From Burkholderiales bacterium (lineage in GTDB: Bacteria; Pseudomonadota; Gammaproteobacteria; Burkholderiales; Burkholderiaceae_C): a stretch of 48,876 nt of DNA. Location of the stretch: the NCBI GenBank assembly GCA_003963115.1, contig RXJQ01000090.1:1-48876 (forward strand), written 5' to 3'. A program made the position numbers and the translations under genes. The stretch's first letter is position 1; the number at the start of each line of letters is the position of its first letter. Of this stretch, positions 10,038 through 18,578 are shown in pieces. The notes beneath the pieces were generated by a model. The model was not told the origin of the DNA, did not search any database, and saw only the letters and a list, made by a program, of their open reading frames with translations.

Positions 10038-12764
10038 ATGAACCTGCCTGGCGAACGCCCCGATCCCGACACCCTGTTGCAACGCGTGCAGCAGGAAGAG
10101 GCGCGCGCCAGCCGGGGCAAGCTCAAGATCTTCTTTGGCGCCTGCGCCGGCGTGGGCAAGACCTTCGCGATGCTTTCGGCTGCCCAGACCGCGCAGGCGC
10201 AAGGCGTGCCCTTGCTGGTGGGCCTGGTCGAGACCCACGGCCGCAGTGAGACCGAGGCCATGGCACAAGGCCTGCCGCGCCTGCCGCTGAAGTCCATCAC
10301 TTACCGAGGCAAGACCCTGCCCGAGTTCGATCTGGATGCGGCCCTGGCATTCGGCATGGCCCACCCCGGGGCCTTGATCCTGCTGGACGAGCTGGCCCAC
10401 AGCAATGTGGCGGGCTCACGCCACCTCAAGCGCTGGCAGGACGTCGAAGAGCTGCTGGGCGCCGGCATCGACGTGTGGTCGACGATGAACGTCCAGCACC
10501 TGGAGAGCCTCAACGACATCGTCAGCGGCATCACCGGTATCCGCGTGTGGGAGACCGTGCCCGATCGCCTCTTCGACGAAGCCGACGAGGTCGTGGTGGT
10601 GGACCTCCCGCCCGACGAACTGCTGGGCCGCCTGCGCGCAGGCAAGGTCTACCTGGCCGAACAGGCCGAGCGCGCAGCCGGCAGCTTCTTTCGCAAAGGC
10701 AATCTGCTGGCCTTGCGTGAGCTGGCCTTGCGCCGCACCGCCGACCGCGTCGATGAGGAGATGCAGGCCTATCGCCGGCACAGCGCGGTGCAGTCCGTGT
10801 GGCCCAACCGCGAAGCCTTGCTGGCCTGCGTGGGGCCTGGCCCCAGCGGCGACAAGGTGGTCCGCAGTTGCGCGCGCCTGGCCGCCCAGCTTGGTGTGCA
10901 GTGGCACGCGGTGCACGTTGAGACCCCTGATGGCTTGCACCAGACCGAGGCCACCCGGCGCAACACGCAGCGGGTGCTCAAGCTGGCCGAGCAACTCAAC
11001 GGCCAGGTCGTGACCTTGTCGGCACCCGATGCCGCGCAAGCCCTGGTGCGCTATGCGCGCGAGCACAACCTGTCGCGCCTGGTCATGGGCCGACAGGAGC
11101 GCCGCTGGCCCTGGCAACGCGCTTTGGCCGAACGCATTGCCGCGATGGCCGACGACCTGGACGTGATGCAGGTGTCCCTGCCGCTGGCTTCCCAGGCCAG
11201 GCAGGAGCGCACCCAAGGCATGGGCAGCAACCAGTCCTGGAACTGGCAAGGCTATGCCGCCGCCATGGCCGCCTGCGTCTTGACGGCCCTGGTGTCCACG
11301 CCTTTGCTGTCGGTGCTGGAGCTGTCCAACATCGTCATGATCTTCCTGCTGGCCGTGGTGGGCGTGGCCTTGCGCTTCGGTCGTGGCCCGGCCGTGGCGG
11401 CGGCTTTCGTTGGCGTCGGCCTGTTCGACTTCTTCTTCGTCAACCCGCGCTTTTCCTTTGCCGTCAGCGATGTGCAGTACCTCGTCACCTTCGTCGTGAT
11501 GCTGCTGGTGGCGCTGGTCATCGGGCAACTGACTGCGGGCCTGAAGGTGCAGGCCGAAGCGGCCACCCAGCGCGAACACCGCGTGCGCGGCCTCTACGAC
11601 ATGTCGCGCGACCTGTCATCGGCCCTGCTGCCCGAGCAGGTGGCCCAGATCGGCGAGCGCTTCTTGAAAGTGGAGTTCGATGCCCGCTCCACCTTGCTGG
11701 TTGCCGACGATGCCGGGCATCTGCAAAGCGTGCATGCCGGTACCGCCCCGACCGACATGGCCGTGGCGCAATGGGCCTTCGACAAGAGCGAGGCTGCCGG
11801 CCACGGCACCGACACCTTGCCAGCCAGCGCCTGTCTGGTCCTGCCGCTGCGCGCGCCCATGCGCACACGCGGTGTCCTCATCGTCGAACCGACCAGTCAG
11901 CGTGCCTGGAGCGTGGAGCAGCGCCGCGTGCTGGAAACCTGCGCCTCCCTGCTGGCCATCTCGCTGGAGCGCATCCACTACATCGAGGTGGCCCAGGCCA
12001 GCACCGTGCAGATCGAGTCCGAGCGCCTGCGCAACTCCCTGCTGTCGGCCATCTCGCATGATCTGCGCACGCCGCTGGCCGCCTTGGTGGGCCTGGCCGA
12101 CACTCTGGACATGGGCCAGCCCGGCCACACCCGGCAGCAGCAAGAGATCGCGCAAGCCATCCGCCAATCCGCGCGCCGCATGAGCGCCCTGGTCAACAAC
12201 CTGCTCGACATGGCCAGGCTGGAAGCCGGCGCCGTGCAACTCAACCGCCAGTGGCAGCCGCTCGAAGAGGTCCTGGGCAGTGCACTGGCCGCATCGCAAC
12301 CGGCCCTGGGCCAGCGCCCCATCGCGATCCACATCGATGAAGACCTGCCCCTGTTGCATGTGGATGCCGTCCTGATGGAACGCGTGCTGGTGAACCTGCT
12401 GGAGAACGCCGCCAAGTACACCCCGCCCGATACCGGCATCGAGATCTCGGCACGTGCCGACAACGGCGAGGCCATCATCACCATGGACGACCATGGCCCC
12501 GGCCTGCCCAGCGGCCGCGAAGAAGCCATCTTCCAGAAGTTCGAACGCGGCAGCAAGGAAAGCGCCACGCCGGGCGTGGGCCTGGGCCTGGCCATCTGCC
12601 GGGCCATTGTCCTGGCGCATGGCGGCCGCATCGAAGGCCACAACCGTGACCTGGGTGGTGAACACGTTGGCGCGCGCTTCATCATCCACCTGCCCTTGGG
12701 CCAGGCACCCGAAGACGACGGCAGCCAGGCCGTGACACCCACGCTGGAGGACACCCCCACATGA
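10038..12764 (+). CDS. kdpD: KdpD, K+/turgor-responsive sensor histidine kinase
   Basis: This 908-residue sensor has the full KdpD order. The N-terminal KdpD domain has a Walker A-like GACAGVGKTFAML at about residues 34-46 and LDELAHSN. A universal-stress-protein-like domain follows at about 250-370. Next come four membrane helices of the DUF4118 type (about 405-510), a GAF-like linker, and a histidine kinase core with the phospho-acceptor H674 in SAISHDLRTP. The N box (ENAAKY) and the G boxes (DHGPGLP and GVGLGLAI) are present. It phosphorylates KdpE when K+ is scarce. The stop overlaps the kdpE start (ATGA, 12761-12764), giving coupled translation. Confidence 0.96.
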   Translation: MNLPGERPDPDTLLQRVQQEEARASRGKLKIFFGACAGVGKTFAMLSAAQTAQAQGVPLLVGLVETHGRSETEAMAQGLPRLPLKSITYRGKTLPEFDLDAALAFGMAHPGALILLDELAHSNVAGSRHLKRWQDVEELLGAGIDVWSTMNVQHLESLNDIVSGITGIRVWETVPDRLFDEADEVVVVDLPPDELLGRLRAGKVYLAEQAERAAGSFFRKGNLLALRELALRRTADRVDEEMQAYRRHSAVQSVWPNREALLACVGPGPSGDKVVRSCARLAAQLGVQWHAVHVETPDGLHQTEATRRNTQRVLKLAEQLNGQVVTLSAPDAAQALVRYAREHNLSRLVMGRQERRWPWQRALAERIAAMADDLDVMQVSLPLASQARQERTQGMGSNQSWNWQGYAAAMAACVLTALVSTPLLSVLELSNIVMIFLLAVVGVALRFGRGPAVAAAFVGVGLFDFFFVNPRFSFAVSDVQYLVTFVVMLLVALVIGQLTAGLKVQAEAATQREHRVRGLYDMSRDLSSALLPEQVAQIGERFLKVEFDARSTLLVADDAGHLQSVHAGTAPTDMAVAQWAFDKSEAAGHGTDTLPASACLVLPLRAPMRTRGVLIVEPTSQRAWSVEQRRVLETCASLLAISLERIHYIEVAQASTVQIESERLRNSLLSAISHDLRTPLAALVGLADTLDMGQPGHTRQQQEIAQAIRQSARRMSALVNNLLDMARLEAGAVQLNRQWQPLEEVLGSALAASQPALGQRPIAIHIDEDLPLLHVDAVLMERVLVNLLENAAKYTPPDTGIEISARADNGEAIITMDDHGPGLPSGREEAIFQKFERGSKESATPGVGLGLAICRAIVLAHGGRIEGHNRDLGGEHVGARFIIHLPLGQAPEDDGSQAVTPTLEDTPT

Positions 12765-13453
12765 GCGCGCTGGCCGCCCGCATCCTCGTTGTCGAGGACG
12801 ATGCCGACATCCGCCGTTTCGTGCGCCTGACGCTGGAAGCCGAAGGCCATGAAGTCTTCGAAGCCGATGGCATGAAGCGGGGCCTGATCGAAGCCGGCAC
12901 ACGCCGCCCCGACATCCTCGTGCTCGATCTGGGCCTGCCTGACGGCGATGGCGTGGACCTCATCCGCGAGCTGCGCGCCTGGTCGGCCATGCCCATCATC
13001 GTGCTGTCGGCGCGCAGTGCCGAGAACGACAAGATCGCCGCCCTGGACGCCGGTGCGGACGACTACCTGGTCAAGCCATTCGGTGCCGGCGAGCTCCTGG
13101 CAAGGGTGCGGGCCCAGTTGCGACGCCACCTGCACCAGACGCCCTCGGGCGACACCGAGATCCACTTTGGCGACGTGAGTGTGGACCTGATCAAGCGCCA
13201 CGTCGAGCGCCAGGGCCAGACCGTGCACCTCACCCCCATCGAGTACAAGCTGCTCACCTGCCTGGTCATGCAGCCCGATCGCGTGGTCACCCACCAGCAA
13301 CTGCTCAAGGCGGTCTGGGGCCCCGGCCACAGCCAGGACATGCACTATGTGCGCGTGCACATGGGCAATCTGCGCAAGAAGGTGGAGGCCGCGCCGTCCA
13401 TGCCCAAGCACCTGCTGACCGAAGCGGGCATTGGCTACCGCTTCGTGGCCTGA
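12761..13453 (+). CDS. kdpE: KdpE, OmpR-family response regulator of the kdp operon
   Basis: This 230-residue regulator has an N-terminal receiver domain with acidic pocket VVEDDAD, phospho-acceptor D56 in DILVLDLGLPDGDG and the conserved Lys in DYLVKPF. A C-terminal OmpR/PhoB winged helix follows, with LTPIEYKLL and the terminal YVRVHMGNLRKKVE and GIGYRFV. It activates the kdp promoter when phosphorylated by KdpD. It ends 21 bp before the convergent EAL gene, and a 7-bp inverted repeat (CTGAACG/CGTTCAG, 13450-13478) spans the junction. Confidence 0.96.
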   Translation: MSALAARILVVEDDADIRRFVRLTLEAEGHEVFEADGMKRGLIEAGTRRPDILVLDLGLPDGDGVDLIRELRAWSAMPIIVLSARSAENDKIAALDAGADDYLVKPFGAGELLARVRAQLRRHLHQTPSGDTEIHFGDVSVDLIKRHVERQGQTVHLTPIEYKLLTCLVMQPDRVVTHQQLLKAVWGPGHSQDMHYVRVHMGNLRKKVEAAPSMPKHLLTEAGIGYRFVA

Positions 13454-13474
13454 ACGGCGCGAGGCCGCTGTCGT

Positions 13475-14962
13475 TCAGCCCGCAGGCTGCGGTGCCGACA
13501 CCCCGACAGGCCCTTGTGGCGTGTGAGTGTCCCTGTCTGCAGCGGCATGGCCCGCATCGGCACGCATGCCCTGCTCACCATGTTTGCTCAAGAAGACATG
13601 GAAGTCGGCCACCGGCACAGGCCTGCTAAACAGATAGCCCTGGAAGCGGTGACAGCCGATCGACGACAGGAAGGCACGCTGCCCTTCGGTCTCGACCCCT
13701 TCGGCAATCACCTCCAGGCCCAGGTTCTGCCCCAGGCTGACCACCGTGTTGGCAATCGCCGCGTCATTGGGGTCGGTGAGCAGATCGCGCACGAAGGCCT
13801 GGTCGATCTTGAGCTGGTCCAGCGGCAAACGCTTGAGATAGGCCAGCGATGAAAAGCCCGTGCCGAAATCATCGAGCGAAAAGCTCACGCCGTGCGCCTT
13901 GAGTGCACGCATCTTGCCGATGATGTCGTCCACATCATTGACCAGCATGCTCTCGGTCAGCTCCAGCTTGAGCAAGCTGGGCCCGATGCCACTGCGCTCC
14001 ACGATGCTGAGCACCTGCGCGACAAAATCAGGTTGGCGAAACTGCTGCGCGCTCACGTTCACCGCCAGCTTGAGCTGGGCCGTGTCAGGCCGGCGCGACC
14101 AGATGGCCAACTGCGTGCAGGCTTCCTTCATCACCCATTCGCCCAGAGGCAGGATCAGGCCCGTCTGCTCGGCCAGCGGGATGAACTCACCCGGCGAGAC
14201 CATGCCATGGCGCGGATGCTTCCAGCGCACCAGGGCCTCGGCGCCGATCACCTTGCCGCTGGCCTCCACCTGGGGCTGGTAGTACAGCAGGAACTGGCCT
14301 TCGATCAGGGCATTGCGCAAGTCGGTTTCGAGTGCATTGCGGGCACTCACGTCGGCCTGCATCACCTGCAAGACCATGTAGAGCGTGGCCATGGCCAGGA
14401 TGCCATTGCCCCATGCGCTGGGCGCACGCACGTCGTCGGGGATCACATAGGCCTGGCTCAAGCCGAAGTGCGTGACATCGAAGAACAGAAAGGTGGCAAA
14501 GCACAGCAGCGTCACGCCATGTCGCAACCAGCGAGGACGCCCCTTGAACAGCAGATAGGCACAGGCGCCCAGCGGTGGAAACAGGCTGTGGGAGCTTCGG
14601 GGTACCGCGGCCGAGGGCACATCCAGCAAGAGACAGACCCCAACCATCGCCACGTACACGGTAGCCAGCACCAGGGCGCCCGCCTGCTGCGCCTTTTGGC
14701 GGCGGGTCAGCCACACGCCGATCACGCCCGTGATCACCAGCCAGACCTCCATCGGCACGACCTGCCACTGACCACGCATGCCAAACAGAATGCTCCAGCC
14801 CAGCCCTCCCGTGATCAGAAAGGCGCAACCGATCAGCACCATCAGTTCGATGCGGCGCTGGTGCTTGGTACCGGGGCTTCGCCAGGCGCTTTGGCGAGCC
14901 GGTGCGAGGTGATGAGGGCCAACCTGCTGGCCCTTGGACTGCATGTGGGCTTTGGCGGTCAT
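13475..14962 (-). CDS. Membrane-bound EAL-domain c-di-GMP phosphodiesterase
   Basis: This 495-residue protein has about five N-terminal membrane helices (about residues 40-200) forming an unclassified sensor, then directly an EAL domain (about 210-460) without a GGDEF domain. The catalytic set looks complete: E242 in AEALVRW, N302 in VNVS, E335 in LELTES, the DD pair 364-365 in LDDFGTG, K385 in LKID and E421 in EGVE. It should hydrolyse c-di-GMP to pGpG at the inner membrane. The last 35 residues are a Pro/Asp-rich tail. The start is uncertain: ATG at residue 7 is also possible and neither has a clear ribosome-binding site. Confidence 0.9.
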   Translation of the reverse strand: MTAKAHMQSKGQQVGPHHLAPARQSAWRSPGTKHQRRIELMVLIGCAFLITGGLGWSILFGMRGQWQVVPMEVWLVITGVIGVWLTRRQKAQQAGALVLATVYVAMVGVCLLLDVPSAAVPRSSHSLFPPLGACAYLLFKGRPRWLRHGVTLLCFATFLFFDVTHFGLSQAYVIPDDVRAPSAWGNGILAMATLYMVLQVMQADVSARNALETDLRNALIEGQFLLYYQPQVEASGKVIGAEALVRWKHPRHGMVSPGEFIPLAEQTGLILPLGEWVMKEACTQLAIWSRRPDTAQLKLAVNVSAQQFRQPDFVAQVLSIVERSGIGPSLLKLELTESMLVNDVDDIIGKMRALKAHGVSFSLDDFGTGFSSLAYLKRLPLDQLKIDQAFVRDLLTDPNDAAIANTVVSLGQNLGLEVIAEGVETEGQRAFLSSIGCHRFQGYLFSRPVPVADFHVFLSKHGEQGMRADAGHAAADRDTHTPQGPVGVSAPQPAG

Positions 14963-15133
14963 GGTGAGGGTAGACGGTTATCGGGAAAGCGAACACCGAA
15001 CTTGAACGACGTGAGCACACGCGGCGAGCAAAGGCACCGGACACGTGACCCTCTTCACGCGTCAAGGACAGTCTGACGGGCTTCGGGTAGGCTCGTGGCC
15101 AGTGAAATCCCGCGCAAGCAACAGGAGCCGAGC

Positions 15134-15631
15134 ATGGTGAATCAGGACAGACGCCGATGGATGCAGTGGTTTGCGCTGGCAACAGGCGGTGCAGGCAGCG
15201 CCATGCTGTCCGCTTGTGCCAATCTCACTGACCGCGAAACCGTGCGGGTCAATCTGGTGGGCATGGACCTGCTGCCAGGCGAAGGCATGGAAGTGCGCAT
15301 GGCCGTCAAGCTGCGCATCCAGAACCCGCGCGACACGGCCCTGGACTTCGACGGCATCGCCATCGACCTCGATGTGCGTGATGCGAATTTCGCCAGTGGC
15401 GTGAGCAGCGAGCGCGGCAGCATCCCGCGCTTTGGTGAAACGGTCGTCACCGTGCCCGTGTCGGTGTCCGCTTTGGCCATGCTGCGGCAGGCCATGGGCG
15501 TGGCCAGCGGTGCCAGCATCACGCACATCGACTATGTGCTGCGCGGCCGGCTGGCTGGCGCAGGTTTTGGCGGCCTGCGTTTTTCATCCAGTGGAGAGAT
15601 CGACCTGCCCAAGGGGCTGGGCATGAAGTGA
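15134..15631 (+). CDS. LEA type 2 (WHy domain)-like lipoprotein
   Basis: This 165-residue protein starts at ATG 15134 with AGGAG six bases upstream. The N-terminus RRRWMQWFALATGG...MLSAC is a lipoprotein signal with lipobox L-S-A-C; the paired arginines hint at Tat export but the match is loose. The mature part has the LEA14/WHy look: VRVNLVGMDLLPGEGMEVRMAVKL, then NPRDTALDFDGIAIDLDV, and a C-terminal beta strand set. Such proteins are periplasmic lipoproteins with desiccation- or stress-related folds but unclear function. It is divergent from the EAL gene and 104 bp before the glycine-zipper gene. Confidence 0.8.
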   Translation: MVNQDRRRWMQWFALATGGAGSAMLSACANLTDRETVRVNLVGMDLLPGEGMEVRMAVKLRIQNPRDTALDFDGIAIDLDVRDANFASGVSSERGSIPRFGETVVTVPVSVSALAMLRQAMGVASGASITHIDYVLRGRLAGAGFGGLRFSSSGEIDLPKGLGMK

Positions 15632-15735
15632 AGCGGGGTTTGTTACATCTCGATCCACTCGGCGGACATCCAAAGCGCATGCTCGTGCGTTGAAAGATCA
15701 CGTTTTCGTGCACCTGCACGCTTGAGGAGAAAGTC

Positions 15736-16497
15736 ATGTCCGAAGAAGCCAAGAATGCCAATACCGTCAACGTCAGCGTCCCGCGCAGCGCCTTGTTCGC
15801 GGCCGGTGGTGCGGTCCTGGTGGGGCTGGGGGTGGCCGCCGGCATGATGCTGCGTACCCCCTCGCACACCTCGGCCGACGCCCAGGCCGCCGCAACCGAG
15901 ACCACGCAGCAGGCCGCGGCCAGTGCACCCAACACGGCAACGAACACCGCCACAGGTGGTGCGATCGCTGCCAAGGAAGAAGCCGGCAAGTCCGCCGAAT
16001 CCCACCCTTCGCACAAGCAGCGTGAAGGTCATCACCAGGCCGATGCCGCCGTGCAGTCGAACGGCCCGGCCGGTGGCCTGTCGCCCGATGTTGAAACCCG
16101 CCCTGCCGTGGCCTGTGCCAACTGTGGCGTGATCGAGGCTGTGCGCGCGGTCCAGCAAAAGGGCCAGGGCTCTGGCCTGGGTGCCGTGGCCGGTGGCGTG
16201 CTGGGCGGCGTCGTGGGCAACCAGATGGGCAAGGGTGGGGGCAAGACCGCGATGACCGTGCTGGGCGCCATCGGCGGCGGCCTGGCCGGCAACGAGATCG
16301 AGAAGCAGCAACGCACGGTGACCGTGTATGAAGTGCGCGTGCGCATGGACGACGGCACGGTGCGCACCTTCACGCAAAGCAGCGAGCCCGCTCCCGGCAC
16401 GCGCGTTCAGGTCGATGGCCGAGGCTTCCACACCATCGATGCCAGCTCCGACACCCGCCCCAGCACCATCCAGACCTCAGGCTCTGGCGGCGTCTGA
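15736..16497 (+). CDS. Glycine-zipper 2TM domain protein, SlyB-like
   Basis: This 253-residue protein begins with a short cytoplasmic head and one membrane helix (about residues 18-38, FAAGGAVLVGLGVAAGMML). A long Ala/Thr/Ser/His-rich linker follows, then a CANCG motif. The glycine-zipper repeat (GLGAVAGGVLGG... AIGGGLAGNEI) spans about residues 145-188, and a C-terminal beta domain (VYEVRVRMDDGTVRTF) ends the protein. This domain order is that of the SlyB/PcP-like 2TM family found in proteobacterial envelopes. GAGGAG precedes the start. The last 21 bases overlap the convergent GGDEF gene. The role is probably structural in the envelope; this is not proven. Confidence 0.85.
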   Translation: MSEEAKNANTVNVSVPRSALFAAGGAVLVGLGVAAGMMLRTPSHTSADAQAAATETTQQAAASAPNTATNTATGGAIAAKEEAGKSAESHPSHKQREGHHQADAAVQSNGPAGGLSPDVETRPAVACANCGVIEAVRAVQQKGQGSGLGAVAGGVLGGVVGNQMGKGGGKTAMTVLGAIGGGLAGNEIEKQQRTVTVYEVRVRMDDGTVRTFTQSSEPAPGTRVQVDGRGFHTIDASSDTRPSTIQTSGSGGV

Positions 16498-18276
16498 GCT
16501 GGCGAGTTCAGTGCGGTTGCGGCCGGCGCGCTTGGCCTTGTAGAGCGCGCCATCGGCCACAGCCAGCAGCCGCTCCAGCGACAGGCCATGGGTGTCTGAA
16601 TCGGCCATGCCGATGCTGATCGTCACCCGCGCATCGGGCAGGCCCCCACTGACCGGCACGGCCTGCGCCGCGATGGCCTCGCGCACACGCTCCGCAAAGC
16701 CGAAGCCATCGGCCGGCTCGCAGTGCGTGAGCAAGGCCACGAACTCCTCGCCGCCCAGGCGCCCCATGAGATCGCCCTGGCGCACGTTTTGACGCAGGGT
16801 CTGCGCCACCATCATCAGCACCAGGTCGCCGCCAGCGTGGCCCACGCTGTCGTTGACGCGCTTGAAGAAGTCCACATCCAGCATCAACAGCGCCACCGGG
16901 AAGCCATGGCGCTTGGCCCGTGCCAGCTCGGCCTGCGCCGACTCGAAGAAGGCACGCCGATTGGGCAGGCCGGTGAGGAAGTCCGTCGTGGACTGCTCGC
17001 GCAGGGTCTTGATCAACTCATCGCGTTCACGCTCCAAGGCCACCCGCGCCGCGCTTTGCTGTCGCAAGGCATGGATGCCACCGATCACTTCCGCGATCTC
17101 GTCTTCAGCCGCTGGCTGGGGCAAGGGCAGATCGAGGTTGCCGCCGCTCATCGCGTTCAAGGCATCGGCCGCTTGTGACAGCGGTTGCACGAAGCGCTCA
17201 TGGGCCAGGCGCAACAGGGCGAGCACCAGGGCCAGCACCAAGACATCGATCAACACGACCGAAGCCAGCGTCTGCCGCGCCTCCGAGCGCAACTGCGCAC
17301 AGCGCAACTCGGCGTTGTCAAGCAAGGCATCGCGCAAGGCGATGATGCTGTTCATTGGCGGCACGTACTTCGCGGCGAAGTCAGCCGGCGTCATGCCAAA
17401 CCGGCCATCGTCCTGCCCCGTGGACAGGACCGACTGCACCAGCGCGGCAGCCTGCACGAAGTAGTCCTGTTCCATGGCGGCATGGACCTTGACGAGACGG
17501 TCGGTCTGCTCCAGCAGGCTCACGCGCAAGGACAGCAGATGGCGCAACTCGTCGATGCGGCCGCGCACCCGCGCGATGTCGGTCAACTCCTGACCGGTGA
17601 AGCGCTGCTGGCGGGTGAGCGCGGGTGTGAACAGCGAGCCCAACTGCCCCGCGTACTCGCGCAACTCCGCCGACAGGCGCGCACCCCACACCGACGCATC
17701 CAGCGATGGGTCGGCTTGCTGTGCCTCATCGGCCAGCAAGGTGATGGTGGGCGCCAGTATCGGGATCAAGTCCACCATGCCCTGCACGCGCTGGCGGATC
17801 TCGTTGGGCTGGCGCCGCGTCACCGGCAAGGCAGCCAGCCTGTCGATGTGCCAGCGCGCCCGCATCAAGGCCTGGTGATAGGCTGCCACTTGCCGCAAAG
17901 CCCTCTGGTAGCTAGGCTTGTCCTGGTCGACCGTCAGCATCTGCTGGACATCAGACAAGGCCTGATCGGTTCGCGAGCGCGCCGTGTCCAGCGCCCCACG
18001 CAAGGCCGCATCGCCCGATGGCGTCGGTGCGCCCATGAGGCCGTTGGCGGGGCCCCGTTCACGCGAGACCATCTCCACGGCCACCAGGGCCAGGCGCAGG
18101 CGGGCCACGGCCTGCTGCCCCTGCATGGCACGCTCCAGCGCCTGCCATTCCATCCACACCAGACGGGCCTCCACCAACAGCACCAGCAACACCAAAGCCG
18201 CCGCCATCAAGCGGAACCAGCCTCTGAGCGTCAGGTTGTTGGGGGGTTTGTTCATCGCATGGGCGCCCGCGGTCAT
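16477..18276 (-). CDS. HAMP-GGDEF diguanylate cyclase
   Basis: This 599-residue protein has a first membrane helix at about residues 20-40, a large periplasmic helical sensor, a second helix at about 335-358, a HAMP linker (about 360-412) and a C-terminal GGDEF domain (about 430-590). The active-site loop reads GGEEF and is preceded at the right distance by an RxxD inhibitory site (RQGD), so it should make c-di-GMP with product feedback. Start 18276 is the longest reading; ATG 18255 (MNKPPNNL) is equally plausible. It overlaps the glycine-zipper gene tail to tail by 21 bp. Confidence 0.9.
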   Translation of the reverse strand: MTAGAHAMNKPPNNLTLRGWFRLMAAALVLLVLLVEARLVWMEWQALERAMQGQQAVARLRLALVAVEMVSRERGPANGLMGAPTPSGDAALRGALDTARSRTDQALSDVQQMLTVDQDKPSYQRALRQVAAYHQALMRARWHIDRLAALPVTRRQPNEIRQRVQGMVDLIPILAPTITLLADEAQQADPSLDASVWGARLSAELREYAGQLGSLFTPALTRQQRFTGQELTDIARVRGRIDELRHLLSLRVSLLEQTDRLVKVHAAMEQDYFVQAAALVQSVLSTGQDDGRFGMTPADFAAKYVPPMNSIIALRDALLDNAELRCAQLRSEARQTLASVVLIDVLVLALVLALLRLAHERFVQPLSQAADALNAMSGGNLDLPLPQPAAEDEIAEVIGGIHALRQQSAARVALERERDELIKTLREQSTTDFLTGLPNRRAFFESAQAELARAKRHGFPVALLMLDVDFFKRVNDSVGHAGGDLVLMMVAQTLRQNVRQGDLMGRLGGEEFVALLTHCEPADGFGFAERVREAIAAQAVPVSGGLPDARVTISIGMADSDTHGLSLERLLAVADGALYKAKRAGRNRTELASSDAARA

Positions 18277-18418
18277 CGAACGCCATCAGACACTGTATCA
18301 ACAAGGCATGACGCTGCTGCAACGCAGCATCAAGATGGCCAGCCGCAGGCCTGAAAAACGCATCTCGCGCCAAAAAGGCATCGCGCACGACAAACACCGG
18401 TTCGCGCAGGAAACCCAT

Positions 18419-18447
18419 TTGACAATGCTTCTTTCCAGATATAAAGT
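18419..18447 (+). promoter_or_regulatory. Candidate promoter for the flavin monooxygenase gene
   Basis: A perfect TTGACA (18419-18424) is followed after 15 bp by TATAAA (18440-18445), or after 17 bp by TAAAGT. The surrounding stretch is more AT-rich than the neighbourhood. Transcription from here would leave a leader of about 125 bases carrying the direct repeats. Confidence 0.45.
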
Positions 18448-18520
18448 TCGTCGCCTGGATGTCGTGGAATGCGCCCCGCGCGGTCCCGTGACAAAGTGCC
18501 CTGACAGCCCGGTCAATACG

Positions 18521-18540
18521 GGCTACAACGTGGCTACAAC
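18521..18540 (+). repeat. Tandem direct repeat GGCTACAAC, 11-bp period
   Basis: Two identical 9-bp copies separated by GT lie 39-58 bp before the monooxygenase start. An 11-bp period puts both copies on one face of the helix. AraC-family proteins bind tandem half-sites, and an AraC gene follows the monooxygenase, so this is a candidate site; that link is inference. Confidence 0.4.
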
Positions 18541-18578
18541 AACCGCTGCCCTGTGGGGTTTGAGCAGGAGACAAAGAC

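Larger units (their letters stand above)
18277..18578. other. 302-bp intergenic region upstream of the monooxygenase gene
   Basis: This gap holds a likely sigma70-type promoter on the plus strand (18419-18447), an inverted repeat AGCCCG/CGGGCT (18506-18524) and two tandem copies of GGCTACAAC (18521-18529 and 18532-18540). AGGAG at 18566-18570 is the ribosome-binding site of the next gene. I see no credible ORF inside. Confidence 0.6.

Noticed and set aside
10416..11579. Long minus-strand frame over kdpD
   Set aside because: Same reason: antisense shadow of a well-supported gene.
13450..13478. Inverted repeat at the kdpE/EAL junction as an intrinsic terminator
   Set aside because: The arms are only 7 bp with a 15-base loop and no T-run on either strand.
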